Notes: generated by a model from the letters alone, not told the origin. DNA of 64,000 nt from Mactra quadrangularis (GCA_025267735.1 CM046308.1:32973267-33037266); one strand, 5' to 3'. Shown: positions 48,001-61,379, counted from the first letter of the stretch. Program-made: numbers and translations.

Positions 48001-51000
48001 GTAGCCGTTCTTTGTAAATTTGCGGTTTGAATGTATCAACATCGTACGCTCCTTCATATATTTTATCTACCTTCCTCGTACCAGCTGACTTGGTACAAAC
48101 ACTAACCATTCACGAAACCCCTCTCGACCACGAGAAAGTCCGGCGTCACTGTACAGACTCGCCGGTACAAGTCTCAACACATGACGTAAACTAAAGTGCA
48201 ATTAGGACCACAAGTATGGGGCCTGTCAACATGTGTAATTTATTACTTGAAATAAACATTATTTAGTGTTGAAATTTTAAAAGTCTGAGGTTTGAATGTA
48301 CTGCAATATAATGTAAAGATATATCACTTCAAAGTATACACGTATATACATAGACGTGTTTATTACAATATCATATACGAGTTGTTGTCGAGTATAGTAT
48401 AATCTTTGAGATATGAACACCATTGAAATAACACAAAATGTTCAGTTTTTACAGCCTTCTCTTATGTTCTGTCCATTTTTGCATTAATTTATCCGAAAAT
48501 GTACCAGGAAAAAAGTTTAAAATTAAGAACTTTCTGTATTTTTTAAGTGTTCAAATTTCATAGATTACACTGTTCACGTGATAAACTGTAATTAATTTAA
48601 TTAAACAGTAAACTTTGCTCCTTTTTACTGAAACAATCAAACTTAAAGGAAGTAAATTAGTAATTTTAATTGTTTAGTTGTAAGTATGTTCATTGTCCAG
48701 CAAATTAAAACGTGTCTCGTTGAATAAAATGTCTCATCCAAACTAGCCGGATTACTAACGTAAATCAAAGTACTCAAAGTACTCAAAGTAGCCATAGTCA
48801 AGTAGTCGTAGCCAAAGTACTTTCATTGCCTGTCTGCTTAGAATAGATTTAACTGCTTTTAATAGTGATCTGCTTTTCCATTTATAATCCTATCAACGCA
48901 TTTTCCTCTGTGATTTAAATTCATTAAAGACAAAAGGTGTTGTGTCTAAAATAGTTGCTTTATCAGAGTACTCAGTACTCGTTGTTCATTTTTTGCAGTT
49001 TACGAAACCTTTTCCCACCGTTTAGAATTTTAACACCCACATAACTAGGTTGTTTGTTAAACTTTAAAGATGAATAAGTATTTTGTCTCAATGCTGTTAT
49101 CTAGTCCGCATTTTTGTTTATTGTTAAAGCAAGCATCGACAATATGTGAATCGCCCTACTTTTTGTCGAAAAATATAGCCCGAAAACGATGCAAAATGGA
49201 ATAGGTCGTTCAGGTAACGGCAGATATTACTACGCGCATACCAAATAGATATGAATATAGATCTCTAGGAATGATTCATGAAATAGTAGGTTCCTTGAAC
49301 AGACATTATAGCAATAATTGTCTCAAATAATTAAGATCATCTATAGAGTTAACAGTCTGAATGGCATAAAGTCGTTTTATCTCCCTAGTTCATCGGATTA
49401 TCACTACAGTTAACATTGTAAGGCTGTCCACGCTTCGCTTCAGCGTTTGTCTTACCAAGATCGTCGACAAACACTTAAGACGGAAATACCGTTATTTTTG
49501 ACAATATTTTTTATCCATGATGACATTATAGATAAATATTCTCATGTGATTTTTATCTCGTTGTAAATATTTAGCACAATACAGGTAGTACTCGTGTACA
49601 ACTTGTTGGAGTTCTACCAAGTCTAGTCATTAGTTTTGCTGCATTCCGAAAGACAAAGTAATCAATCATAAACCGAAATCTTAACGAATTTCCTGGTGTT
49701 AACAAAACACATTGCTGTAGATGTATTAACTGTGCGTTTCTGAACAATAAACGCTAAGCTACGTGTAGGATTATATTCTAGCTTGAAAACTATCTAATAC
49801 TAGCTGTTTACACATAGTGCATTGGTGTGCAATTCTTTTCAGTTCTGATCTGTCCTGCTTCGCTTTGTAAACTTATTTAGATACGCCAGATAAATTGATT
49901 GTATCAAAGTGAACATTATCATATCTTATAAGTACATTATACGAAAACTTGCATATTTTTCACCCGCATTCGTAATGCAGTGATTAGCTTGCTGGACTTC
50001 AAATCACTCAATCCGATTGTGAATCTCGGCCACTACAGGCCATACCCTTTCATGAAAACTCGACCATAATTTTGATTTTCCTTCAATAAAAATTAAAATG
50101 TAGTTTCTCCCCCTCGATTTTCTTTAACAAAAACCATCTACTATAATCATTGAATTAATTCTACCTACAATTTTTACTAACATAATTATTATAATGAAAC
50201 ATTAATACAGTTAATTAACCGTGGTAGAAAATGATTCATATCAAGTACTAAGGCTTTTGATGGTAACACGGGAACGAGGTCAAACATTCACCTTGTCGGA
50301 AAAACAGCTTACTTCTTTCCTAAGTCTGGGGAGGAAAGTATATCAAGTTTTATTACCATTACATTAAAGTGGTTGTCTGAGTTTCCATCTTACCGCTGGA
50401 GTATTAAATTATAACATTTCTACGGAGGAGTGAATAGCGTACTTTTCTCGATGGCTGCCCGCAAGACTGTAGTAACTCGCTCTTTTGCACAATGCACTTA
50501 CTGATGGCAACACTCGTTCTGGGGCTTGCATTACGGGTACCTGTTACCAGAATTACTCAGAGATGTTTTATGCTGTTAATTTACTATGAATACTGTTTAG
50601 ATTGCAAGACTCGAATTTTTCCTTGAGTGTTATTGCACCATAGACGATCTTACTATACAAAAAAAAAACCACTGAGTTGAACGTTGTATATACTTATCTC
50701 CGCGATTTTTATGTAACCACCTTAACGCAGTACTTACCTATACGATATTGCAAATTTTTTGCACGTGAAGTGTTACGCTACGAGACTGAAGTGTTTTTTT
50801 CTCGTGTTTTTTTCTAGCAATTTACCTCAGCCAGTCTTGTAACCACCTGAGATTATCCATGAGTCACTAGAATCGTTGTAAAAATATTGGCCTAACAATT
50901 TTTGTGATAAAAGACGTCTTGATGGTGTATAACGTGGTTCCAATATTGTGGAGGGGGGATAGAGTATTCACAGCGGTTGTTTACTTGTATAGATTGTTTC

Positions 51001-54000
51001 CCTGCCAAAATGAACTGTAGAATTATTTTCCTATAATTATTGACGGTTTGTAGAAATTACAAAGTTCATGTAGATATATTTTATATCCACAACCTTTGTC
51101 AGAGTGATTAACTGAGCTGAAATGGTCAAGTCATTTTCAGCAGCTCGTTCTTGATGTAGCCAGTTTATAACAAAATATAAAATAAAACACATAGAATGAC
51201 AACGAAGATATTTTTTTGATGAGCTCTAGTTTAAAGTACTTTAGCCACTAAATTGCGTCTTTATGAAAATGAACTTTGAGGGTGCGTGGCCCTTAGCTGT
51301 ATTTAAGTCTGATCCTACTTGTGCATGCGTTGCGTGTACAATGATTAGCGTCATGCTGAACAAAAATGTTATCAAATTGCGTTTTTTGTCAGACGTGAAT
51401 AAACTTGACAAAATAATGTAAAATAGTGGATTGAATTTTGTACATGAAATGACTAAATTCTTATTGGGCTATTCATCAATATTTTTGCACAAATTGATCT
51501 TAGTAATTAAACATTATGACCAGTATACGTTAGGTTGTCAATGAATAGAGTGTTTCAAATCTTTATTTATTCAAGTTATCTTATAAAAGTGCACAAAATA
51601 ACCGTAGATAGCAATAGGGTGATTTTATCGTAAATGTTCAAACAACTTTCACATCTTTTGTTGTGTTCAGCTTTATCATTATAGCATGCCTTGACTTGTA
51701 TGCTGATGTAGTGACACAATACAGAGGGTGGGGGGTAGAATAACTGTATAACTTCGGGTGTTTCCGTAGCCATTTCCGTAAGCCTCCGTAAAGCATGTAC
51801 TAGTTGAAATTGCCGGACTGATGTTGCAAAAGAAACCACTTATAAATATTAAAATAAAATAATATATGAAAGCGCGAGAACAATAACTGAACTTCGGATG
51901 TTTGCTGCAGTGAAGCTAAATAACAAAAATATTCCAAAAAAAATCTTCATATTATTGGGTACCCTTTACTGTAAATCTTTGTACATTACTCATTTTCTGA
52001 CCAAGAGATAAAGACTTTCTTCAATTTCAAATCACTGAAGCCAGACTGTTAGCACGTGTTCCTCATAATCAGAACCATATTGGAACTATAAGTCTGTGAA
52101 TGACCTGAATCATAAACTCTTCTTTCTGCAAGACTGTTTATAAAGTTTGGGGAGATGTGCTTTGTATACTCTACGCTATAGAGGTTTGCTGATATGGTAT
52201 ATGAATGAAGCGAAAATAATGACTTTCAATAAACGTATTTTCATACTTTATTGAACAGCGTCTTTTTATTTCAAAGTCGTTTTCTGAATTGTTTAATTTA
52301 TATTTTTAAGTCTTTTGATTTTTAAGGCGTGAAATAGGCGTTTACTGTCGCGTATTTTATTTTTGTGTCAATTTCAGAGAAAAAACGAATGATTTAAAAT
52401 CAATAATACTTACCCAAATAGGCTACATTTTAACTTCATCGTTTGAAATTTACGTTAAACATTCAGTTTTTACGAGTTCTTATTTAAACCGCAAAATGAC
52501 TAGGCTTATTTCTTCCTCCTTAAATTGATTAAAAAATATACGGGATACCAATCGTTTCTTTTTTATCTAAATGTTGACATAAAAATGTATCAGACGCACT
52601 TATATGTTGGATTATTGCGCAGCTTCCGGGTTCTAGTTAAATTCCAGAAGACTCGCGCGGGACATGATTAACAACAAATATTCCGGGTGGTTCCGTATTT
52701 TCAATCAATTTCTATAATGGTGATTTGTCTGTCATTCAAATATCGGCATGCGTTACAGAATGTCTGATTGCTTCACTGGATTCAATGTTTTGTCATACAG
52801 TTTCTGATATAAAAGCTGTAAACTAATCACATCGTATTCACAGAGGGTTTATATTAAACATAAAATAATGAATGGTGCGAATTTGTTCGCCAAAATCTCG
52901 CGTTCGTATTTTCTGTATAATACCTACGATCAGGAAACTTATCCTTGGCTAAAAAAACTTGCTGATGTTTTTTTATGAAAATATTTGGTTGTCTAGACTT
53001 GTTGTATAAAAAAGGAATGAAGCTGTTAAAATGATCACACTATTGCGCAATCGTACAACTTCGACAGATTCCGTATACCTTCGTAAATGTTACTATCATA
53101 TTGCGCAGTATCAAATCCTGACTGATCTGACTGATTGATACACAATGCATGGCTGTAACAAGTAAGAACGCATAGCGTATCCTATATCTAGTGCAGGGAA
53201 TGGGTGTAAATATAGTGTGTGGGGAGGGGGCGATAGTTTTCTTTAAGATATATTGATACCTTTATTTGATTTCAATGTTTAAGCTTGTTATAAACAACGG
53301 GTGTTCTTATTACATACAAGCTGCAAGTCTTGACGTAATCTGGTAAGAACACCTCGGCTTTTTGCACCTACAGTCGGACTAGCTGGGTGAAAAATCCAAA
53401 TGTTGACGTTGCTCTATGTGAATTCGACTTGGTGATATATTCAGCTACTTGATACATTAGTAGGTCATCGCCATCAGCGACTTATAAATTAGAAATATTG
53501 TTCCATTGTAAAAACTTAACAAAAAAGAAAAGTTTTCCTTCGTTATAATGAATGACCCTTAAGTCAGTCGATGGTGGGGTCTAGAATAAGTTTTCACTAA
53601 GTGTTTTGTCTGGGTTTTTATACAAAAAATTATACTTTACATTTTTTTGTTAACATATGGCCATTGAAACGATAAATAAAAACGCTATAACCTATCATTA
53701 GCTACGCTAACCCTGCCATTTTTCTTTCTTCTATCGACAAGAGGTAATTGTTACATATGTAGGACAGTATTTTAACAAACACTAAGAGTTTTGTATCTTA
53801 TTTCAAACCGTTTAATATATACACCGTCTGGTCTGGATTTTAGCAGAACCCCAATGACGATTATTCATAAATATACATGTACGTACGTTACCATAAGATT
53901 GACAGAAAACTCCTAGAACATTCAAAATCTACTGAAGTTGAATATAAGAAACCAAGCGAATATTCTTACAAACGGCAAATTCAACGTGGTAGTTTCGGGG

Positions 54001-57000
54001 GTCCTGACATGTCCACAGTTATCAGAATGCTTGCAAAGATGCTGAAAATGCTTATTTTTATGGGTCTAACCAAAACTCCCTAAAACTTTTGCACCCTTGG
54101 AGCAATACTATGAATAACCGTGAAAATTAGCATCGATCGATGATTGACTGGGCGAAATTTTGTGCTAGTTATCCCCGTACATATTGATGACCAAAATCTT
54201 GTATAGATAAAAATCATTTTTCAAATTCTTTACTGTATTTTGATTCAGTCGATAAGAGCGAATCCTTTACTTGATTCTAGGCTTGTTAAATACTGGGTAA
54301 TTAATGAACCAGAATCTGTAACTTATAGTTGCATTTTAAAACAATTGAAGTCACTATTCCGTGGTATTTAATAATGTCCTTTAACTGGGTCAAAAGTGAT
54401 ATCATATATAGGTTAGGCCTATTATACATGTATTTCATGATTTGATGACTTATTTTATTGTCATTTGAAGGTTATTTAGTAATAAGTACAAATAAAAGCG
54501 ACCGCCCGGCACGGTCTCTGTCGGTCACCTTTTCGTACGAATTTATAATGTAAAAGGTTTGAGCGAGCAAAAAATGCTACGAGTCTTGCCATTCTGAATG
54601 CATTTTTTTTGTCTTTTTCTCTTCGATTCTGAGAGTAAACATTTCCCCCTTTCAACAGATTGGTGTTCACTGTGTCTTTGTTCTAAATATTTTCTGAGCT
54701 CTTAAAAAATATGTACAAGTATCATAAAAACAAGTGATAAGAGGTGTATTTAAAATGCTCTAGTAGCAGTTCTACATGGTGTATTTACTTCGAAGGTGAA
54801 GTATTTCATTCCTCAGACGTTTATTGTAAATTATCCATGTTTGTACCTCATGCATCGAATTCCAAACCCGGATTTATTGATTTTCAAAAATTGAAAAAAA
54901 TCACCATTCAATGTTCGATCCGCGAGCGACAGCAACGTGAGACATAGTGAGTCCACGAATTTTGATTTATATCGATATAGTATAGAAATATGAAGCCTGA
55001 TAAACTAGTCTCGGGTTGCCATCTTTTATTCGCCCCTCTAATAAAATACATTTAAGATCTAGTTTTTTTGTTATAACGGTATATTAAGAGGCTCTATTCA
55101 ACGTGTTGTGACGTGTAATGGACGGCAATACGATACCCTTCTTTCAACATGTCTAACAAAATTGATGGGGGTAACCTGCGTTATAATACATCTCCCAAAC
55201 TCTTTGTTAAAATATACCCCGTAAAATACCTACCACTATTGTTAATAGAAATTCAAGAATAGTTTCAAAATAATCGATACGATGTGCAAATTAATCGATC
55301 TTGATAATACTAAAATTACCATTTTTGGAGCAAAATTTCGCAGCAATGCACAATGAACATGAATTGTTTGAACATGCAAGCGTGTATTATTATTAATTGT
55401 TTTGTGCCTTTGTGAGTGCATGTTGGGTGTGAACGTACTCTATGCAGTCTAGGATTGTTTCAAATTTAAACTTGTTAGTAATTTTATATGGTATTAGTAT
55501 ACAAAATGTATATATTTTCTTGTCGGCGACAGTGGTCGCAAATCATATATACATTCATTATTCATTCATTGTTCCGAACAAAAAAAAGCATAAAAATAAT
55601 ATAAAAATATCCATGCATTAAATCTTCAAAATTTTACCATAAAAAGTTATATTTTTATCCTCATCTTGAAAAAACTTAATTATATAGTCTAATATTAAAT
55701 TACCCAAAGTCATTGGTTATACTAATATATATTTTATTGATTTTTATTATCAGAAATAGCGATATCCGATCTCGAGAACCTCCTCTAACTTTCAAATATC
55801 TGTACGAATATTCAAAGTTCACTTGCGGTAAAAACGATTTTAATAAAAACGTATAAAAGTCATTCAAGTGGGTAAGAACACTTAAACACATGGTTTGAAT
55901 CAACGAAAACAATAACGTTTAGGGCCTTAACCAATAGTGTACTATACTGTTTGATATACGATTTTTTTTGTAAGATAACTATCGGCCTTTGGTTAGTTTT
56001 TCTAAACATTGTTGAAATTCACAATAGTCCCGTAGCTACCAATTTTTTCCCATTGAAAATTCATTAATTTTTATACTACGCTCGTGGGCAGTTTTTAATG
56101 GAACGTGAAATACCTATGCATATATTTGTCGTTGATTATATATGTAAACTATTTAGTGAACTATTTATCTATGTAAAATGCACGCATATTGCACATTGTT
56201 AATTCTGCTCAGGGCAGGTTACCTACCATTAGCCAAAAGTTAACAAAGTATTTCAAATATGTCACTATCTTGTTTATTTCAAATTTGAACCTTGCCTCAC
56301 ATTAATGCCAACACATAGCGGATCCAGATTCGTTTAAAAAGGGGACCTGAGCGCCATAATATTTCTTTACCCTAATACGCTTTCTATTCCTAACATAGCT
56401 GGCTCCAAGTCCCTCGCCAATTTCAGCCTATGTGCGAGCTTTTAAAAGACCTTATAACTAGAACCAATAGCCACCGCTTGATTCACCTCGCATCGAAATA
56501 GAAAAAATGTACATTAATTGGGTGTTATCCTATACATAAAATAACCCTCTTCTTTTCTTATATTTCAGGTGTGTTAAACATATTAATATTGAATATTACA
56601 ACTAAAGCAATATTAGGGATCGACCTAACATCCACAGACAAACAAGGGTCACGTGGAAAAACGTGGTCCTCAAATACTACAGCACTACATATTATACAAT
56701 CGAATAGCACTGGTCGATATCTGTGTATGGATGATCAAGGCGTGGTGTATCAATCGGTAAGGTGTTTTACTTTTCGAACGATTTTAAGAGTTCAATGTTA
56801 CTGTTTTTAAAATCCACTCTCCTTATCATTCCTGAATTTTTGGAAGTTCTTGGCTCTGTTCCCCAAACACCAATAGCCCTTGTATTCTTTCTAATAAGTT
56901 TGACAGAGAGTACAGCTTGACTTATGTACATCTGATTGAGTGGATTTTTTGTACATGAATACCAACTATCAAGTTTGAAACTCTGACTAGTTCTGATATT

Positions 57001-57771
57001 GTCAGCTCTGCCGGTCGGATTCGTTCATGTATGCAACTGAAAAGCACACAGTCCAGCAGATATTTTCACCATTATGTCGTAGTTTTTTTTAAAGAAATTT
57101 ACCATAATATTTGCCTCACAATTGCTTCAATATAACATTGCAAAAATAGTCGATATGACATTGTATGTTTATGGCAGTTTAGGTCTAAACCCAAGCTCGA
57201 ACTGCAGAACTTCTTATATACAACATGAAGACCAAATTGGATTCGCAAAATCATGCGATTTATGACTGTATATAATGTATATTTTATGTATATTTACATT
57301 TAAGATGGTTATCTAACATTTTCTTGTTCTTTGTTCTTTCAGGCGAATTTATCTAAACAGCATTGTGTGTTACATCATGAATATGTGTCCCAATATAAAG
57401 ACAGATATTATAGACTAATAAACAATGATACAAAGTGGTATTTAGGTATGAACAAAGATGGTTCCTTGTTATGTGGGAACGTTACGTCAAAACGGCCAGA
57501 TACAATAAACTTTACTAAAGGTATTTCAACTAAAGACCAACCAGTTATGACTGACGCTACTCCGCCAAACAAATCAGATACTAAAGTCACGTGCTGTAAG
57601 AAAAAAAGATGCCGTAATAAACGGAAACGAAACAAGTGTCGGAAGAAATGGTGTCGATCACACCGTAGAAAGTTCTTTAAATTATCTCTTAAAGAATTAA
57701 GGAAATATGACAAACACTGTGTGAAAAATAAAATACGACATTGTAAACGTGGAAAGGACGTGGACAGATGA
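44818..57771 (+). CDS. Fibroblast growth factor (FGF), complete three-exon gene
   Basis: The product is a secreted-type FGF ligand that would act outside the cell on FGF receptors and heparan sulfate. Three exons (44818-45022, 56569-56756, 57343-57771) join in frame (phase 1, then phase 0) to give 273 residues and a TGA stop. The FGF beta-trefoil core is visible: RYLCMDDQGVVYQS (about residues 118-131), then KQHCVLHHEY and WYLGMNKDGS (163-172). These match the family pattern YLxMNxxGxLxxS...ECVFxE...WYxAxxxxG. The second intron falls after VVYQS, just where vertebrate FGFs are split. There are several N-x-S/T sites. Residues 192-273 form a strongly basic tail with seven cysteines (215, 216, 221, 230, 235, 257, 265). 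No hydrophobic signal peptide is visible at the N terminus. An in-frame TAA lies just before the ATG, so this is the first possible Met in exon 1. Subfamily (FGF8/17/18 or FGF9-like) is not resolved. Confidence 0.88.
49968..50060 (+). repeat. tRNA-derived SINE head in FGF intron 1
   Basis: TAATGCAGTGATTAGCTTGC is a tRNA-like A-box region. GGACTTCAAATCACTCAATC and GATTGTGAATCTCGGCC follow in anticodon-arm and B-box position, much diverged. It is followed by TACCCTTTCATGAAAACTCG. Confidence 0.5.
50452..50512. repeat. Small fold-back element, copy 3 (degraded), in FGF intron 1
   Basis: GGCTGCCCGCAAGACTGTAG matches the arm of copies 1 and 2. The loop is inverted relative to them (AACTCGCTCTTTTGCACAATGC), and the second arm is mostly lost (TGATGGCAACACTCG). 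Confidence 0.65.
56569..56756 (+). CDS. FGF exon 2
   Basis: Preceded by a pyrimidine-rich acceptor (TTCTTTTCTTATATTTCAG) and followed by TCG|GTAAGG. The phase-1 start completes a Cys codon (T+GT) and the phase-0 end lies after VVYQS. It covers the first half of the trefoil, including GRYLCMDDQG. At 188 bp it is longer than the 104-bp middle exon of many vertebrate FGFs, because intron 1 sits further upstream, after the KYC motif. Confidence 0.88.
56757..57342 (+). other. FGF intron 2 (586 bp)
   Basis: GTAAGG donor to TTTCAG acceptor. No repeat or open frame of note. The insertion point, phase 0 after the GxxYxS strand, is the conserved second intron of FGF genes. Confidence 0.88.
57343..57771 (+). 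CDS. FGF exon 3 with basic Cys-rich tail
   Basis: Acceptor TTGTTCTTTCAG|GCG, phase 0, open to TGA. The first 60 codons complete the trefoil (KQHCVLHHEY, WYLGMNKDGS, then the INFTKG strand that replaces the usual FLPR/FMKR). The last 82 codons form a hydrophilic tail with runs such as CCKKKRCRNKRKRNKCRKKW. No standard family tail like this was recognised, although basic tails that bind heparan sulfate are known in FGF18 and FGF3. Confidence 0.9.
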   Translation, partial: ANLSKQHCVLHHEYVSQYKDRYYRLINNDTKWYLGMNKDGSLLCGNVTSKRPDTINFTKGISTKDQPVMTDATPPNKSDTKVTCCKKKRCRNKRKRNKCRKKWCRSHRRKFFKLSLKELRKYDKHCVKNKIRHCKRGKDVDR

Positions 57772-60700
57772 TAGGTTTACCTTTATGTATAAATTATTGT
57801 GTTAATTTATCTCTGAGATTGCATATAAAGTGCTTAGATGAGCAATAGTGTGATCTAAAAATTCTATGGTGTGGTACAAAAAAGTCTACCTGAAGTAGAG
57901 TGAATTAAGCGGTCCGCAGATGGGACGAAATGTATCCGCGAGATAAACGATGGTCGTGTGAATGATACAAATATGGCGCTGACTCGACGAGTTTTATTGA
58001 AAATAGGACAAAGTGTGTATAAAAAAATATATTATATTTATAATTTACCGTGAGTATTTATTTCTTGACTATTATTGTCTCGACGTTATGTTTGTGTATC
58101 TAGACAACAGACTAGAATTGTTAAATGCATATGGCCGCCCGCCAGTGGTGCTTTGAAAGTGATTGGAGTAAAGGGAGTAAAACATGAACATTTTTGTGGT
58201 GTAAAGAAGCTGCAACTAATGAAAATATTATGTGTTTTCTACGCATATTATGCATTCCTTGTAACTCGTGAAAAAAAATGTTGCTGATCTTTTAGTCGTT
58301 TGACTATATTATATAGTTTGCTATATACTATTCTTGGTTCGTTTCTTTTTTGCATTTATTTAAAAGACAACAAACGTTTTGAAGTAACCACCAGTTGTTC
58401 GTATCGTGTATATAACACACTCATTTCTCATTGAAACTATTTCAATTCTCTTAACATACTGTGCATCTTTTCACTAAAAGTCTTACGAAAAAAAGGTATC
58501 ATATGTCAATTTTATAAATTTGCATTGCAAAGTCAGAAGCATTGTAAACATAACAGTGATATGATATTAAAAATGTATACAATATTCTAGTATTCTACAT
58601 GATTTATTAATACTTTGGAAACAATTTGGAATTGATGGGCCAAAAATTTTTCGTATTATGTCTGTTTTTAATTTTGACTTACGATGATTTTCGTCGTAAG
58701 ATTTTTCGTGAAAAGCGCCACTGGTATACTGGAATATTATATCAAATACTAAAATCACCTAAACACTTTCAGCATTTGTCTTTAATACTCATAGTTTCAT
58801 TTTGTTTGTTTTTTTTGTGAATCATTTTTGTTATTGAATGTAAGTTTTTTTAATCAAAGGAAATGGGTGCTCATTATATTTCTACATTCCTGAAGCCGTG
58901 GCTTACTTACTATTTAAAGAGCACCTGTGTACTTGTATCTTCATTTATTTGCGTTTTTATATTTCTGAACAATTTTGAAAACTAGCCACTTCGTATTGTA
59001 ATAGCCTTTTAAGTAATTCATGCTCATGTAAGGTCATGTGACTGAAATTGAGGCATCTTCTTGGCTGTAAAAATGATGACGTCATGACTGCGAGAACGTA
59101 AGGGTAAAAAAACTGTGATGAAAAATGGGGAGAAAGTCGCATTGTGTAGATATAATTTATTAGAACTTTCGTCTCCAAATAGTGGACATACATTTGTTTC
59201 TTATTTTTATGATAACAATTGAAAATATAATGTTATTTAATTAATTGGACTGCCAGGCATGTTTTAAAAATAACAAGAGGGACCCATAGATGCCCCTTAT
59301 CGTTGTCCCCGAAAAAAGGAATGGAAATGGAAAGTGTTCTCGCCGTCTGGTTTCATCCATCACTCGTTTTGATACCTCATTGTACATAAATCTATTTATA
59401 TATTCTGTAACAATATCATCTGTTGCCATTTAGTCCATACTTTTTTTCTAAAATAGCCTCGTTTATTGTTCATAGTGTCGAAATTGTTTCTCCATTTGTT
59501 AGTTAACGATCATTTCAACATTACAAAACGTAGATTATATAAATGTACATGTTTCCATTCATAATTATGATTAAAAAATTTCAATGTGCAATATTATTGT
59601 TTGCTGTCTATTAATTAGATATTGTAATGAAATCATTCACTTTTCTGTATGTACACTGTGCGTCATTCAATAGCTGGGCTCCAAGGAACCAAAATATGTT
59701 TTTTACGTTGGATTAGTTGAGCGAAGCAGTATTATTGGAGTGATGCTCCTCTTTAAGAACATTGTTCTGGCATCTTAAACAAACCAATCATATCTTGATG
59801 AATTCGATTAAATGTTTTTAATAAAACGTAAATTAAACACCGATGCATATGAACGCTTGGTGTGCTTAATAAACTTTAATATTTTGTGTGGTATCTTGAT
59901 TTATCTAATACCTTTCAATTAGAAGTTTGCTTCCCTCCATCGGACCGCGCTATGTTCGACTTAACATTTCATTACAAACGCTTCACCCTTAGAATTTTAT
60001 TGACAATACTATGGGTGGATCAAGAAAATGGATATTTTTTATAAAATATTAGAACAATGGGATGACATTATTGAGGTCTGAGTGGTGAAAATGCGAGGGA
60101 AAAGTAAGAATTTTGACCAGGGCCGTATGATCCAGTTTTCATGAAGCCAAGCTTAAACCAAAGTATTTTTTATTTATGATATTTTGTTAATGGTATTTTG
60201 TATATTTTGTTACATTGTTCATTAAGATACATTTTTCACGCAAACATGACTTTTGTGTATATTTCAATAAAACTAAAAGAAAGAAAATTACTATCAATTT
60301 AAAATTTACTTAATTCATGTTTGCGTGTAGATGTATCTGATATTTGTAAATGACAGTTTTTGTTGTACAAACTATAATATGATGTACAGTGTAATGTCAA
60401 GGACGATATTCATTTGTTAAAGTCTGCTGACAGACTTGACAACACAAAAAATAAAATTTGAAAATTTAAACATTTTTTTTGTTATTCTTTCGTTATTTAA
60501 TATTTCATGTTTGTTTACATGACCTATGAAAGTTCAAGAGGTGACTTTGAATTCCCTTCATGAAAGTAAGCTTTCAATGACGACAATCTGCTGAACTGTA
60601 CTTCAAATTTATATTTTATATGAAAACAAGAACCGCAGGAATGCTTTCACAAATTGTATAAAAACGTGATCTCTATGCCAGAGTTTCAACTCATGCATGT

Positions 60701-61379
60701 ATTTAAGTAAAAGACTAGAAGACTAATAGGTGGAACTGACTATGAATCGGATAGACTTGTTATAGAATGAAAGCAAGCTGGCTGTATACATGTATTTGTA
60801 GTGTTTAAAACCAACTGGCTCAGCTGTTTTTCCTGACGAATCATTCATAATAGTACCAATGTACGCATTGGAGATTTAAACAGATTGAAATACCAGGGGT
60901 GATTTAAAATTGGTCAATTGGCTATTTTAACTTAACCTTAAGTCGATGGTCGCCATTCTAGTCTTAGTTTTAATTACAATCAAACGACTTTTTGATTCTT
61001 TAATCACAACAAAAACTAATTCAATCTATTGAAGAATGACATTTTTACTTTTGTCCTCGACATGCTGTCGGCATTTACGAGTGGAGAAGTCAATGACAAT
61101 GTCAAACGTACTGTTATAACTCCTTTACTTTTGTACCTAGCAAAGATCAACAGTTTGCACTTTTTCATAGTCTGACTTTGGCTTTTAGTTCGCACCGTTT
61201 AAATCACTTCAGTCACTTTTTACTTTAAGCTAGATTAATTCCAAGATATACGCCGACAAAAGAAATTAGCGACCTGAATAGCAATACAGCTGAGATATGT
61301 CTCTTAATGTGTTCTAATTTACATCAGCATTAAGTTATCGCCTACTTAATGCATTTGCATTTCTTCGGTCAGAGTTTTT
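57772..61379. other. FGF 3' flank, non-coding
   Basis: Contains the FGF 3' untranslated region, whose end is not fixed. Canonical AATAAA words occur only far downstream (about 59867, 60266 and 60450). Open frames at 58075, 58567, 58626, 58957 and 59241 are unlike known proteins. No repeat with defined ends was seen. Confidence 0.5.

Larger units (their letters stand above)
45023..56568 (+). other. FGF intron 1 (11.5 kb)
   Basis: Bounded by the GTAAGT donor of exon 1 and the TTTCAG acceptor of exon 2. It contains a short C-tract/A-tract (about 45770-45790), a tRNA-derived SINE fragment (about 49970-50060) and a degraded copy of the fold-back hairpin (50452-50512). It also has two identical ATGACGTAAAC words (about 46270 and 48182) and a GC-richer patch at about 48090-48230. 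Its sequence is less repeat-dense than the left part of the window. No convincing additional exon was found; open frames of 60-90 codons inside it have no recognisable similarity. Long first introns of developmental signalling genes often hold enhancers, but that is inference here. Confidence 0.75.

Noticed and set aside
53877..54083. Plus-strand 68-codon frame in FGF intron 1 (reading EYSYKRQIQRGSFGG) as an extra FGF exon.
   Set aside because: No suitable splice sites seen, no FGF similarity, and the phase-1 join of exons 1 and 2 already gives a continuous FGF.
57408..57713. Minus-strand 101-codon frame opposite FGF exon 3.
   Set aside because: Shadow of the basic FGF tail on the other strand (Arg/Lys codons read as Phe/Leu).
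59740..59775. AGAAC ATT GTTCT steroid-receptor-like palindrome.
   Set aside because: Short enough to occur by chance in this length; no supporting context.
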